11,267 nt of DNA from Microbacteriaceae bacterium (GTDB lineage: Bacteria > Actinomycetota > Actinomycetes > Actinomycetales > Microbacteriaceae), in contig JAGIAU010000052.1 in the NCBI GenBank assembly GCA_017744755.1, positions 1 through 11,267 of the forward strand, written 5' to 3'. Positions 1 to 7,900 of the stretch are shown here, piece by piece. The position numbers and the translations under genes were made by a program. Position 1 is the first letter of the stretch, and each line of letters begins with the position of its first letter. The notes under the pieces were generated by a model. That model did not search any database, was not told the origin of the DNA, and saw only the letters and a program-made list of their open reading frames with translations.

Positions 1-162
1 GGTGCGTTCACCGCTCGATTCTCCCAGAACCCGCCTGGGCGGCCCCCCGGTCGCGCTCCCGTCGTGCGCGGGTGCAGGACGCGAGCGCCGGGACAGGACG
101 GATCGACCCGCGCGGGCCTGTCCGACGGGAATGCTCCTGCGCCCGCGTCGGTTCCACCGACC
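1..162. other. Upstream region without a supported gene
   Basis: No gene can be supported here. Reading frames run through it, including one that stops at 164-166 in an ATGA overlap with the next start codon. Their third codon positions are much less G/C-biased than in the real genes of this window, and the translations are Arg/Pro-rich without recognisable motifs. No -10-like TANNNT hexamer and no clear Shine-Dalgarno sequence precede the ATG at 163. A 6-bp inverted repeat with a 3-nt loop (147-152 and 156-161) abuts that ATG and may be chance. Confidence 0.5.
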
Positions 163-648
163 ATGACGGAATCGGGACGGGAGCGCGTCGAACGCGCCGC
201 GGCGGACTTGAGCCTCGCGATCGAGATCCGGGAGCGGATGGTCGCGCGGAGCCTCGAGGAGGCGGCCGAGATCCTCGGGATCACGCCCGCGGACATCGTG
301 AAGACGCTCGTCGTGAAGCGCGCCGACGGCACGTACCTCTTCGCCCTCGTCCCGGGCGACCGGCAGATCGGCTGGCCGAAGCTCCGCGCCGTCGTCGGCG
401 TGAACAAGCTGCAGCTGCCGGACGCGCAGCAGGCGTTCGACGCGACCGGCTACGAACGCGGAACCATCACCCCGCTCGGGAGCACGACCGCCTGGCCGGT
501 ATATGCCGATTCGAGCATGCTCGGCCGCCGGGTGTCGCTCGGCGCCGGGGAGCACGGGCTCAGTCTCTTCGTCGACGCCGATCAGCTGATCGCCGCGCTC
601 GGCGCGACGGTCGCCGACATCACGGAGCCGCTGCAGCCTCGGCCCTGA
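163..648 (+). CDS. YbaK/EbsC-family aminoacyl-tRNA deacylase (trans-editing protein)
   Basis: A 161-residue single-domain protein of the YbaK/EbsC (ProX/INS) superfamily. These cytoplasmic enzymes hydrolyse mischarged aminoacyl-tRNAs such as Cys- or Ala-tRNA(Pro) to keep translation accurate. Visible family signs are the IVKTLVVK segment with the conserved lysine at about residue 47, the GTITPLG loop (residues 100-106; G-x-x-x-P type) and the glycine-rich GAGEHG turn near residues 127-141. Length is normal for a free-standing deacylase. I chose the ATG at 163. A GTG at 64 would add 33 residues, but that stretch has poor third-position G/C bias and no homology to the fold. The last 29 bp overlap, tail to tail, with the oxidoreductase gene on the other strand. 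The exact tRNA substrate (YbaK-, ProXp-ala- or other subtype) cannot be told from sequence alone. Confidence 0.85.
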   Translation: MTESGRERVERAAADLSLAIEIRERMVARSLEEAAEILGITPADIVKTLVVKRADGTYLFALVPGDRQIGWPKLRAVVGVNKLQLPDAQQAFDATGYERGTITPLGSTTAWPVYADSSMLGRRVSLGAGEHGLSLFVDADQLIAALGATVADITEPLQPRP

Positions 649-1270
649 CGTTCCCGAGGACCTCGAGGAACGTCGAGGTCTCCTGCGCGCCGGAGACCCC
701 GACCCGCATGTCGAAGACGAAGAACGGCACGCCGCGCACCCCGATCTCGCGGGCGACCTGGATGTCCGCCTGCACGTCCGCGGCGTACGTCCCGGCCTCG
801 AGCGCCGCTCGGGCGTCCGACTCGTCGAGCCCGATCTCGCCCGCCATCCGCACGAGGTCGTCGATCCGGCCGACGTGCTCGCCGCGCTCGAAGTACGCCT
901 GCATGAGGCGCTCCTTCATCTCGGCCTGCCGCCCGTTCGCCTTCGCGAAGTGGATGAGCTCGTGCGCCTTGAGCGTGCGCGTCGGGTGGTTCGCCTCGAA
1001 GTCGTAGTGCAGCCCCACCGACTCCGCGATGCCGCTGACCCGCGCGTCCATCGCGCCGATCTGCTCCGCGGGGAAGCCGCGGCTCACGAGGTAGTCGCGG
1101 TGCGTGCCGGGGTAGTCGACCGGGGTGTCCGGGGCGAGCTCGTAGGAGTGGTACTCGACCTCGACCTCGCCGTCGAAGGCGGCGACCGCCGCCTCGAAGC
1201 GCCGCTTCCCGATGAAGCACCAGGGGCACGCGACGTCGGACCAGATGTCGACCTTGATGGGGGCTGCCAT
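620..1270 (-). CDS. DsbA-family thiol oxidoreductase (FrnE-like)
   Basis: A 216-residue thioredoxin-fold protein of the DsbA family, FrnE/2-hydroxychromene-2-carboxylate isomerase-like branch. The N-terminus reads KVDIWSDVACPWCFIGKRRF, with a CPWC active site at Cys15/Cys18. A helical insertion follows (about residues 60-165), then the returning thioredoxin half with the cis-proline loop VRGVPFFVF (Pro182) and the family's VSGAQ motif (192-196). No signal peptide is seen, so it probably acts in the cytoplasm in disulfide exchange or redox protection. I chose the ATG at 1270 because the protein then starts just before the first beta strand. An in-frame ATG at 1303 would add 11 residues and leave only 23 bp to the divergent exporter. 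No clear promoter or Shine-Dalgarno was found for either start. Its 3' end overlaps the deacylase gene by 29 bp. Confidence 0.88.
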   Translation of the reverse strand: MAAPIKVDIWSDVACPWCFIGKRRFEAAVAAFDGEVEVEYHSYELAPDTPVDYPGTHRDYLVSRGFPAEQIGAMDARVSGIAESVGLHYDFEANHPTRTLKAHELIHFAKANGRQAEMKERLMQAYFERGEHVGRIDDLVRMAGEIGLDESDARAALEAGTYAADVQADIQVAREIGVRGVPFFVFDMRVGVSGAQETSTFLEVLGNVRAEAAAAP

Positions 1271-1292
1271 GTCTCGGGAGAACGTTCCGGTC

Positions 1293-1320
1293 CTGACGAA
1301 CATTCCGCGCCGGGTAGGCT
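1293..1320 (+). promoter_or_regulatory. Promoter of the MFS exporter, predicted leaderless
   Basis: The -35-like CTGACG (1293-1298) and the -10 TAGGCT (1315-1320) are separated by 16 bp. The -10 ends 6 nt before the GTG at 1327, so transcription would start at or next to the start codon, giving a leaderless mRNA. No Shine-Dalgarno is present at a usable distance. The element lies in the short divergent gap shared with the oxidoreductase gene. Confidence 0.6.
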
Positions 1321-1326
1321 CGGACG

Positions 1327-2748
1327 GTGAGCGACGATCCCGGCAGCGGTCCCGCTCAGGAGCCGCACGCCCCGACGGGTCCGATCGCGACGACGGGCGC
1401 GCACCGGACGTTCGTCGACCTGACGCCGCTGCGCGTCTCCCCCGCCTTCGCCCGCCTGTGGGCCGGCCAGTCGATCTCGGGCGTCGGCGCGTGGCTGACG
1501 ATGACGGCCGTCACGCTGCTCATCTTCGACATCACCGGCTCGACGCTGCTCGTCGCGCTCGTCGGGCCGATCTCGCTGATCCCCATGATCGTCGCGGGCC
1601 TGTGGGGCGGCATGCTCGTCGACGCGCTCGACCGGCGCGCCGTCGCGATCGCGACCGCGGTCGTGAGCTGGCTGTCCACGCTCGCCCTCCTCGGCTTCGC
1701 CTGGTGGGACGCGATGCTGCCGGGCGGCGAGCGCATCGAGGTCTGGCCGCTCTACGTCGTCACGACGGTGAACGCGGTCGCGTCGACGATCAACTCCGCC
1801 GCCCGCACCGCGATCATCCCGCGCATCGTGCCGGAGCAGATGGTCTCGCGCGCCGCCGCGCTGAACGGCGTCACCTTCGGCCTGCAGCTCGCCGTCGGCC
1901 CGGCGCTCGCCGGCGTGCTCATCGCCCTGGTCGGCTACCCGGTGACGTTCGCGATCGACGCGGTGCTGTTCACCGCGGGCTTCCTCGGCATCGTGACGCT
2001 GCCGCGGCTGCCGCCGCTCGGCGAGGCCGTGCGCCCGGGCTGGAGGTCGATGTTCGAGGGCTTCGCGTTCCTCCGGCGCGCGCCCGTGATCCGGATGAGC
2101 TTCATCGTCGACCTCGTCGCGATGACGCTCGGCCGCCCGCACGCGCTCTTCCCCGCGATCGGCGTCGTCGCGGTCGGCGGCGGCGAGATCACGGTCGGCG
2201 TGCTGACGGCCGCGATGGCCGTGGGGACCTTCCTCGCGGGCGTGTTCTCCGGTCCCGTCGCCCGCATCCATCGACAGGGCGTCGCGGTCAGCCGGGCGAT
2301 CATGGGCTACGGCGCGTTCACGATCCTCTTCGGGCTCGTCATCGGCGCGGCGATGCTCGGCTGGTTCGGGCCGGTCGGGCCGCACATCTCCGAGGTGTCC
2401 TGGCCCGCACTCGTCCTCGCCTTCGTCGCCCTCGCGGGCACGGGCATCACGGACGAGTTCAGTGCGATCTTCCGGACGACGATGATGCTGACGGCCGTGC
2501 CGGACGACATGCGCGGGCGCACCCAGGGCGTGTTCATCGTCGTCGTGACGGGCGGGCCGCGCATCGGCGACCTCGTCGCGGGCGGGCTCGCGACGGTCGT
2601 CGCGCTCGCCGTGCCGCCGCGCGTCGGGCCGGACGCGCTCTGGGCCGGGCCGCTCATCGGCGGCATCGCGATCGTCGTCATCATCTGGGCGCTGCTGCGC
2701 GCGAGCACCGCCTGGCGCGCCTACGACGCCCGAGCTCCCCGAGCCTAG
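1327..2748 (+). CDS. MFS transporter, MFS_3 / multidrug-exporter type
   Basis: A 473-residue major facilitator superfamily protein with about 12 hydrophobic segments and a roughly 38-residue polar N-terminal tail. It would act in the cytoplasmic membrane as a proton-driven exporter. The first half begins with SPAFARLWAGQSISGVGAWL, typical of the MFS_3 / EntS- and MefA-like drug exporters. The loop between segments 2 and 3 carries a motif-A variant, GGMLVDALDRR (94-104). The second half has the family-typical PHALFPAI stretch and a cytoplasmic loop with DDMRGRTQGVF. The GTG start is supported by the -10 ending 6 nt upstream. It is divergent from the DsbA-like gene and followed after 4 bp by a large inverted repeat that could stop transcription. 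The substrate is not predictable; no dedicated biosynthetic gene is nearby. Confidence 0.88.
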   Translation: MSDDPGSGPAQEPHAPTGPIATTGAHRTFVDLTPLRVSPAFARLWAGQSISGVGAWLTMTAVTLLIFDITGSTLLVALVGPISLIPMIVAGLWGGMLVDALDRRAVAIATAVVSWLSTLALLGFAWWDAMLPGGERIEVWPLYVVTTVNAVASTINSAARTAIIPRIVPEQMVSRAAALNGVTFGLQLAVGPALAGVLIALVGYPVTFAIDAVLFTAGFLGIVTLPRLPPLGEAVRPGWRSMFEGFAFLRRAPVIRMSFIVDLVAMTLGRPHALFPAIGVVAVGGGEITVGVLTAAMAVGTFLAGVFSGPVARIHRQGVAVSRAIMGYGAFTILFGLVIGAAMLGWFGPVGPHISEVSWPALVLAFVALAGTGITDEFSAIFRTTMMLTAVPDDMRGRTQGVFIVVVTGGPRIGDLVAGGLATVVALAVPPRVGPDALWAGPLIGGIAIVVIIWALLRASTAWRAYDARAPRA

Positions 2749-2752
2749 CCGC

Positions 2753-2853
2753 CCCCGCCCTTTTCAGGTGTCGCGCGCCGTTCTCAGGTGAACACGCCGG
2801 CAGACGAGGTCGGCACGCCTGAGAACGGCGCGCGACACCTGAAAAGGGCGGGG
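2753..2853. repeat. 101-bp palindromic element with 36-bp perfect inverted arms
   Basis: The left arm (2753-2788) and right arm (2818-2853) are exact reverse complements over 36 bp, with a 29-nt loop. Each arm contains two near-identical copies of TTYTCAGG spaced 20 bp apart (2761 and 2781 in the left arm). The element starts 4 bp after the exporter stop codon. As RNA it would fold into a very stable stem from either strand and could act as a bidirectional terminator or mRNA 3' stabiliser. The size and the paired inverted-motif design resemble REPIN- or MITE-type dispersed elements. No other copy lies in this window, so mobility is inference. Confidence 0.85.
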
Positions 2854-2878
2854 TGGGGGGACGCGAGCGCGCGCACCC

Positions 2879-2907
2879 TGCCGATGTCGGAGGTCGCGCG
2901 GTACAGT
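2879..2907 (+). promoter_or_regulatory. Promoter of the coiled-coil membrane protein gene
   Basis: The -10 hexamer TACAGT (2902-2907) has a weak -35-like CTGCCG (2879-2884) 17 bp upstream. Transcription would start near 2914, giving a 5' leader of about 27 nt. This differs from the leaderless genes in the window. Confidence 0.5.
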
Positions 2908-2927
2908 GAGCGCACTGGCCGGATCTC

Positions 2928-2933
2928 GGAGGG
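2928..2933 (+). promoter_or_regulatory. Ribosome-binding site deciding the ATG at 2941
   Basis: GGAGGG lies 7 nt before the ATG at 2941, a near-ideal Shine-Dalgarno placement. It settles the start: the open frame extends back to 2788, but that extension would run through the right arm of the inverted repeat and the promoter. Confidence 0.7.
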
Positions 2934-2940
2934 CAGGCGC

Positions 2941-3555
2941 ATGACCACCGACGTGCACGAGCGGATCGTCCCGCAGACCGTCGCGCCGCAGCGCCCGCGC
3001 GGGTTGCGGGCCTGGATCACGTTCCTCGTCACGGTGCTGCTCGCCGCCGTGGTCATCGGCATCATCGCCGCGCTCCTCGGCAAGGCGGCGCAGGATCTCG
3101 AGGATGCGACGAACGCCGCGATCGAGGCGCAGGCGGCCGTGTCGGCGGCGCATGACGAGGCGGTCTCCGCGCAGGCGGCGGAGGACGCCGCGCAGGCCGC
3201 GATCGACGCGAAGCGCCAGGCGATCATCGACGAGATCAACGCCCAGCCGCACGAGCCCGGCTTCTCGATCAGCACCTCCTCCCCCGCCTTCGCCGAGGTG
3301 CGGGCGATGGAGGACGCGCTCGAGCAGCACGAGCACGCGGCCGTCGAGGCGGCTCGGCAGGCCGAGACGGCTGCGGAGGCGGCCGTGCCCATCGCCACGG
3401 CGCAGGTCACGGCGGCGCGCACGGCGCTCGACGGCCTCGTGGCTCCGTTCTGGATCGCGCTCACCGCGGGCATCGCCCTCGTCGGACTGGTCCTATGGGC
3501 GGCCATCGCGCGGACGCGCCGCGACCGCCGGCGCCGGGCCCGCCTCGCGCGATAG
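2941..3555 (+). CDS. Two-TM protein with an Ala-rich extracytoplasmic helical hairpin
   Basis: I do not recognise a named family. The 204-residue product has a short cytoplasmic N-terminus with positive charges (RPRGLR), TM1 at about 24-46, an Ala/Glu/Gln-rich helix at about 48-101, a Pro/Gly/Ser break at 102-117 (PHEPGFSISTSSP), a second Ala-rich helix at about 118-166, TM2 at about 169-190 and a very basic tail, RTRRDRRRRARLAR. By the positive-inside rule both ends are cytoplasmic. The two soluble helices are nearly equal in length, so they could pack as an antiparallel hairpin standing outside the membrane. It has its own promoter and ribosome-binding site and ends 6 bp from the convergent glyS stop. 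Possible roles include an envelope spacer, a scaffold or a sensor-like protein; all are speculative. GC3 bias and a continuous frame support a real gene. Confidence 0.8.
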   Translation: MTTDVHERIVPQTVAPQRPRGLRAWITFLVTVLLAAVVIGIIAALLGKAAQDLEDATNAAIEAQAAVSAAHDEAVSAQAAEDAAQAAIDAKRQAIIDEINAQPHEPGFSISTSSPAFAEVRAMEDALEQHEHAAVEAARQAETAAEAAVPIATAQVTAARTALDGLVAPFWIALTAGIALVGLVLWAAIARTRRDRRRRARLAR

Positions 3556-3561
3556 CCCGTT

Positions 3562-4941
3562 CTACGCCCCGAGGCGCGCCGCGAGGTAGGCGGGGATGTC
3601 CGCGATCGCGACACGCTCCTGGCCCATCGTGTCGCGGTCGCGCACGGTGACGGCCTGGTCCTCGAGCGAGTCGAAGTCGACCGTGACGCAGTACGGCGTG
3701 CCGATCTCGTCCTGCCGGCGGTAGCGGCGGCCGATCGCGCCGGCGTCGTCGAAGTCGACGTTCCACCGCCTGCGCAGCGTCTGCGCGAGCTCGCGCGCGA
3801 CAGGGCTGAGCTGCTCGTTCCGGGAGAGCGGGAGCACGGCGACCTTGACCGGCGCGAGCCGGGGGTCGAGCTTCAGCCAGACGCGGGTGTCGGTGTCGCC
3901 CTTCGCGGTCGGCACCTCGTCCTCGCGGTAGGCGTCGACGAGGAACGCCATCATCGAGCGGGTGAGGCCGAACGACGGCTCGATGACGTACGGCACGTAC
4001 CGCTCGCCGGTGGCCTGCTCGAAGAAGGACAGGTCCTTGCCCGAGCCCGCCGCATGCGAGGACAGGTCGAAGTCGGTCCGGTTCGCGATGCCCATGAGCT
4101 CGCCCCAGCCGGAGCCGCCCGTGAAGCCGAAGTCGTACTCGATGTCGATCGTGCCGGCCGAGTAGTGCGCCCGATCCTCCTTCGGCACGTCGAAGCGGCG
4201 CATGTGCGCCGGGTCGATCCCGAGGTCGACGAACCAGTCCCAGCAGTCCTCGACCCACGCCTTGAAGGCCTCGTCGGCCTCCGCCGGCGGGGTGAAGTAC
4301 TCGATCTCCATCTGCTCGAACTCGCGGGTGCGGAAGATGAAGTTGCCCGGGGTGATCTCGTTGCGGAACGCCTTGCCGACCTGGCCGACGCCGAAGGGCG
4401 GCTTCTTCCGCGAGGCGGTCACGATGTTGTTGAACTGCACGAAGATGCCCTGCGCGGTCTCCGGGCGCAGGTAGTGGAGACCCTCGCCGTCGTCGACGGG
4501 TCCGAGGAACGTCTTCATGAGGCCGGAGAACGACTGCGGCTCCGTCCACTGGCCCTTCGTGCCGCAGTTCGGGCAGTTGATCTCCGCCATGCCCGTGGGC
4601 TTGCGGCCGTGCTTCGCCTCGAAGGCCTCCTCGAGGTGGTCCTGGCGGTGGCGCGTGTGGCACTGGGTGCACTCGACGAGCGGGTCGGTGAACGTCGCGA
4701 CGTGGCCCGAGCTGACCCACACCTGCTTCGGCAGGATCACGGCGGAGTCGAGGCCGACCATGTCCTCGCGACCGCGGACGAAGGTCTGCCACCACTCGCG
4801 CTTGATGTTCTCCTTCAGCTCGACGCCGAGGGGGCCGTAGTCCCATGCGGAGCGGGTGCCGCCGTAGATCTCGCCGGACTGGAAGACGAACCCCCGGCGC
4901 TTGGCGAGGGCGATGACGGCGTCGAGGGAGGTCTGCGGCAC
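3562..4941 (-). CDS. glyS: Glycyl-tRNA synthetase (class II, homodimeric type)
   Basis: A 459-residue cytoplasmic enzyme that charges tRNA(Gly) with glycine using ATP; length is as expected for actinobacterial dimeric GlyRS. Visible features are the N-terminal catalytic entry with RSAWDYGPLGVELK (30-43), two Cys pairs that can bind zinc (C91/C94 and C123/C126), the RPETAQGIF segment (159-167), class II motif 2 around FRNEITPGNFIFRTREFEQ (192-210), motif 3 GLTRSMMAFL (325-334) and a C-terminal HGTP anticodon-binding domain from about residue 358. The GTG start is supported by a -10 exactly 6 nt upstream. It follows the giant membrane protein gene by 23 bp on the same strand, but has its own predicted leaderless promoter there. 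It converges on the coiled-coil gene with a 6-bp gap and no obvious terminator. Confidence 0.97.
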   Translation of the reverse strand: MPQTSLDAVIALAKRRGFVFQSGEIYGGTRSAWDYGPLGVELKENIKREWWQTFVRGREDMVGLDSAVILPKQVWVSSGHVATFTDPLVECTQCHTRHRQDHLEEAFEAKHGRKPTGMAEINCPNCGTKGQWTEPQSFSGLMKTFLGPVDDGEGLHYLRPETAQGIFVQFNNIVTASRKKPPFGVGQVGKAFRNEITPGNFIFRTREFEQMEIEYFTPPAEADEAFKAWVEDCWDWFVDLGIDPAHMRRFDVPKEDRAHYSAGTIDIEYDFGFTGGSGWGELMGIANRTDFDLSSHAAGSGKDLSFFEQATGERYVPYVIEPSFGLTRSMMAFLVDAYREDEVPTAKGDTDTRVWLKLDPRLAPVKVAVLPLSRNEQLSPVARELAQTLRRRWNVDFDDAGAIGRRYRRQDEIGTPYCVTVDFDSLEDQAVTVRDRDTMGQERVAIADIPAYLAARLGA

Positions 4942-4947
4942 CGGAGA

Positions 4948-4953
4948 AGTTTA
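4948..4953 (-). promoter_or_regulatory. -10 element of glyS, predicted leaderless
   Basis: TAAACT on the minus strand ends 6 nt before the GTG at 4941. It is the most A/T-rich patch in the neighbourhood. The matching -35 region, inside the end of the upstream gene, is weak. No Shine-Dalgarno is seen, so glyS mRNA probably begins at the start codon. Confidence 0.6.
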
Positions 4954-4964
4954 CCGGGGCGCGT

Positions 4965-7900
4965 TCACCGCATCTCCCCGATCCGGCTCGCCCGGTGGCC
5001 CTGCGCGGTCCGGCGCTCCGCGTTGATGGCGATGGCGAGGAGCACGATGCCGGCGATGACGAGCGTGATCCACCACGGCAGGCTCTCGACTCCGTGGCCG
5101 ATCTGCGAGGCGAAGACGACGATGTTCTCGATCGGCAGCACGCCGAGGCCGATCCAGAACGGCGCCGCGAGCTTCCAGATGGAGCCGGCGAGGATCGCGG
5201 CGAGCGCGAGCGCGATGACGAGGATCGCGCGCCAGGTGACCGGGTCGGTCCCGGTCGAGACGACGCTCGGCAGGAGGAGCAGCACGAGGCCGGGACCGAG
5301 CAGCCACCAGGAGCGTTCCGAGCCCGCGGGCCAGCGATCGAGCGATCGAGCGCGGGTCGAGTCCCCGCGGGTCGAATGGCCGTGAAGCGGCGCGTCAGGT
5401 CCTCCGCCCGCATCGCCGCTCCCGCGCCGCACCCGCTCCAGCACCCACGGCAGCCACAGGACCCCGGCCACGAGCACCGCAGCCGCGACCGGCACGGAGA
5501 AGACCTCGACCCGCAGGGCCCGCGGCGACCACGCCGCGACCGCGGTCCCCCAGGCGGCGAGCACCGTGATCCAGACGGGCGGCAGCCGCGTCCCGCCGCG
5601 CGCGAGCCGGACGGCGGTGACGACCGCAACGACGAGCAGGGCGAGCATGACCGCCCAGAGCACCCAGATCGTCGCCCACAGCTCCTCGACGCGCACCCAG
5701 AGCGGCAGCACGAGCGCGAGGAGCGCGGGTGCGGCCGGCCAGCGGCGTCCGGCGAACCACGCCGCGCCGGGTGAACGCCCTCCCGTGAGCACCCGGCTCG
5801 CGAGGAACGCCAGCACGACGCCGGGCAGCGCCGCGCCGAGCGCGAGCCAGACCATGGGCGACACGTCGCCGTCGCCGTCGATGCCGGCGGCCCACCGCAC
5901 CGCCTGCACGGTCGCGCCGAAGGCCGCGCCGATGGCGCCGAGGAGCAGCACCGGGCTCAGCTGGTCGAACCGCGCGGGCGGCCCCTCGGGACTCCGTCGT
6001 GCCGCGCGGGCGAGGACGACCGCGAGCACGACGAGCAGGACGCTCGCCGCGAGGAGCAGGAGCGCCCGCCAGGACACGCCGGCGCCGAGGAGGAGCACCT
6101 GGTCGCCGTTCCGCGGCGCGAAGGCCTGCGCCGCGAGGATCGTGACGAGCGCGGCGCCGAGACCGACGACCGCGAGACCGAGCGGCAGCCGGCCCGCGCG
6201 CCCGCGCCCGACGCCGACGACGCCGACCGTGAGCGCGGCGAGCGCGGGCGGGAGCACGAAGGGCTCGATCGCCTGGACCTCCGCGAGCCAGAGCGCGCAC
6301 CACAGCGCGCCCGTCCACTCGACCCCGGCGAGCCACCAGCCCCAGCCGCGCCGGCCGAGGACCGCGGAGGCGGCGGAGCCGAGACCGAGCACGAGCAGCA
6401 CGACGAGCGCGACGCCGAGACCCGCCGCCGGGAGCACGAAGGCGAGCAGGACGGCGATCGCGCCCGTGACGGACGCGCTCGCCTCGAGCGCCCGGACGAC
6501 GCCGCGCGCCGCCTCGACCTCACGGGCGAGGAGCACGCGCTCGATCCACGCGGCGCCGGCGACGACGACGGCGACGAGCACCGCGATGACCGGCAGCGCG
6601 ACGGGCGAGCCGCTCGGCGTCTGCAGCTGCGGCACGAGGCTGACGATCGCCGTCGAGAACGACGGCACGACGAGCGCTGCCGCGGCGACCCGAAGCCAGG
6701 GCGCGAGCCCGTCCCGGCGGGTGACGGCGAGCACGAGGGCGAGGACGCCCGTGAGGAGCGCGGCGCAGAACGTCCAGATCGTGCGTTCGGCGACGACGGT
6801 CACGATGGCGAGCAGGAACGGGACGGTCGTGACCGCGAGGATCGCGTACCAGGGGTGACGCGGCAGCGGCCGGATGAACGTCGCCACGAGCGCCGCGAGC
6901 GCACCGGCCGTCGCGACGAGCGCGAGCACGTCGTTGGTCCGGAGCCCGTCGATCCGCGCGAGCGCCGTCCCGATCAGCACGAGCGCGTAGGCGCTGCCGG
7001 CGCCCCAGTGCACCCAGCGCGCCGCGAGCGGCACGGTGAACGCGACGAGGACGAGGACCGCGAGCACGCCGAGGCCGAGGAGCTCCGTGGGCGTCGCCAT
7101 CGTGACGGGCTGCGCGGTGAGCGGCGCCGCCGAGTACTCGGCGAAGCCGCGCGGCCACCTCCACTCCGGCGGGCGGGGTCCCAGCCAGGATCGCCAGAGG
7201 CCGTCCGCGAGCAGCGCGTGCGCGCCGGTCGAGCCCGCGACCGCGAGCGTTCCGGGCAGGACGCCGCGGCGCCGCACGAGGAGCAGACCGCCGGCGACGA
7301 GCGCGGCGAACGCGAGCGCGAGCAGCACCTGGGTGATGCGCAGGAAGCCCGGCCACGCGACGAGGACGAGCAGCGCGAGGAGCAGCAGCCACGGCGCGAC
7401 AGCTCCGAAGCCGCCGGCGAGCCGTGCGGCGGCCGGTCGCAGCAGGGCGCGGCCGGCAAGGAGGCCGAGGGCGAGGACGGACAGCGACGCGGCGAAGGCG
7501 AAGTGGAGCGTCCGTGCCGCCGGCTCGTCCCAGATCCACGGCAGGCCGTCGCCGAGGGCGGCGAAGATGCCTGCGGCGGCGACGGGCGCGGTCCCGACGA
7601 GGAGCAGCACGGCGTTCGTGATGGTGAACGCGCTCCGGCGCAGCCCGTCGAACGGCCGTGGCAGTCCCGCCGTCGGGCGGGCGACGAGGGCGCCGAGCAC
7701 GTAGGCGACCGCGACGCCGAGGATCGGCGGCACGAGCCACCATCCGCCGAGGACGCCGTCCGCCGAGCCGCGGACGATCGCGAGACCCGCATCGAGCCCG
7801 GCGCTCAGCAGGAACAGCCCCGCGAGGCTGCTGAGGAACCCGCCCGCGATCCAGCGCGCGGCGATCGTCGTCGTGACCGCGAGCGCGAGGAACAGCCCGG

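Noticed and set aside
64..162. N-terminal extension of the deacylase to a GTG at 64
   Set aside because: The 33 added residues are outside the YbaK fold and have poor codon bias; the ATG at 163 begins at the normal family N-terminus.
2..166. Open frame running into the window and overlapping the deacylase start by ATGA, suggesting translational coupling
   Set aside because: Third codon positions lack the strong G/C bias of real genes here, rare codons such as AGA and TCA occur, and the Pro/Arg-rich translation shows no family feature.
1084..2385. Long Asp/Arg/His-rich open frame antisense to the MFS gene
   Set aside because: It is a shadow frame of a G/C-rich gene: low-complexity composition, and the opposite frame has clear transporter homology.
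2753..2853. Inverted repeat read as terminal repeats of an insertion sequence
   Set aside because: Only 29 nt lie between the arms, so there is no room for a transposase; at most it is a non-autonomous element.
2788..2940. N-terminal extension of the coiled-coil protein through the inverted repeat
   Set aside because: A Shine-Dalgarno 7 nt before 2941 and a -10 at 2902-2907 place the start downstream; the extension would translate the repeat arm.
3556..3561. Terminator between the coiled-coil gene and glyS
   Set aside because: The gap is 6 bp and no stable hairpin with a T-tract is apparent around it.
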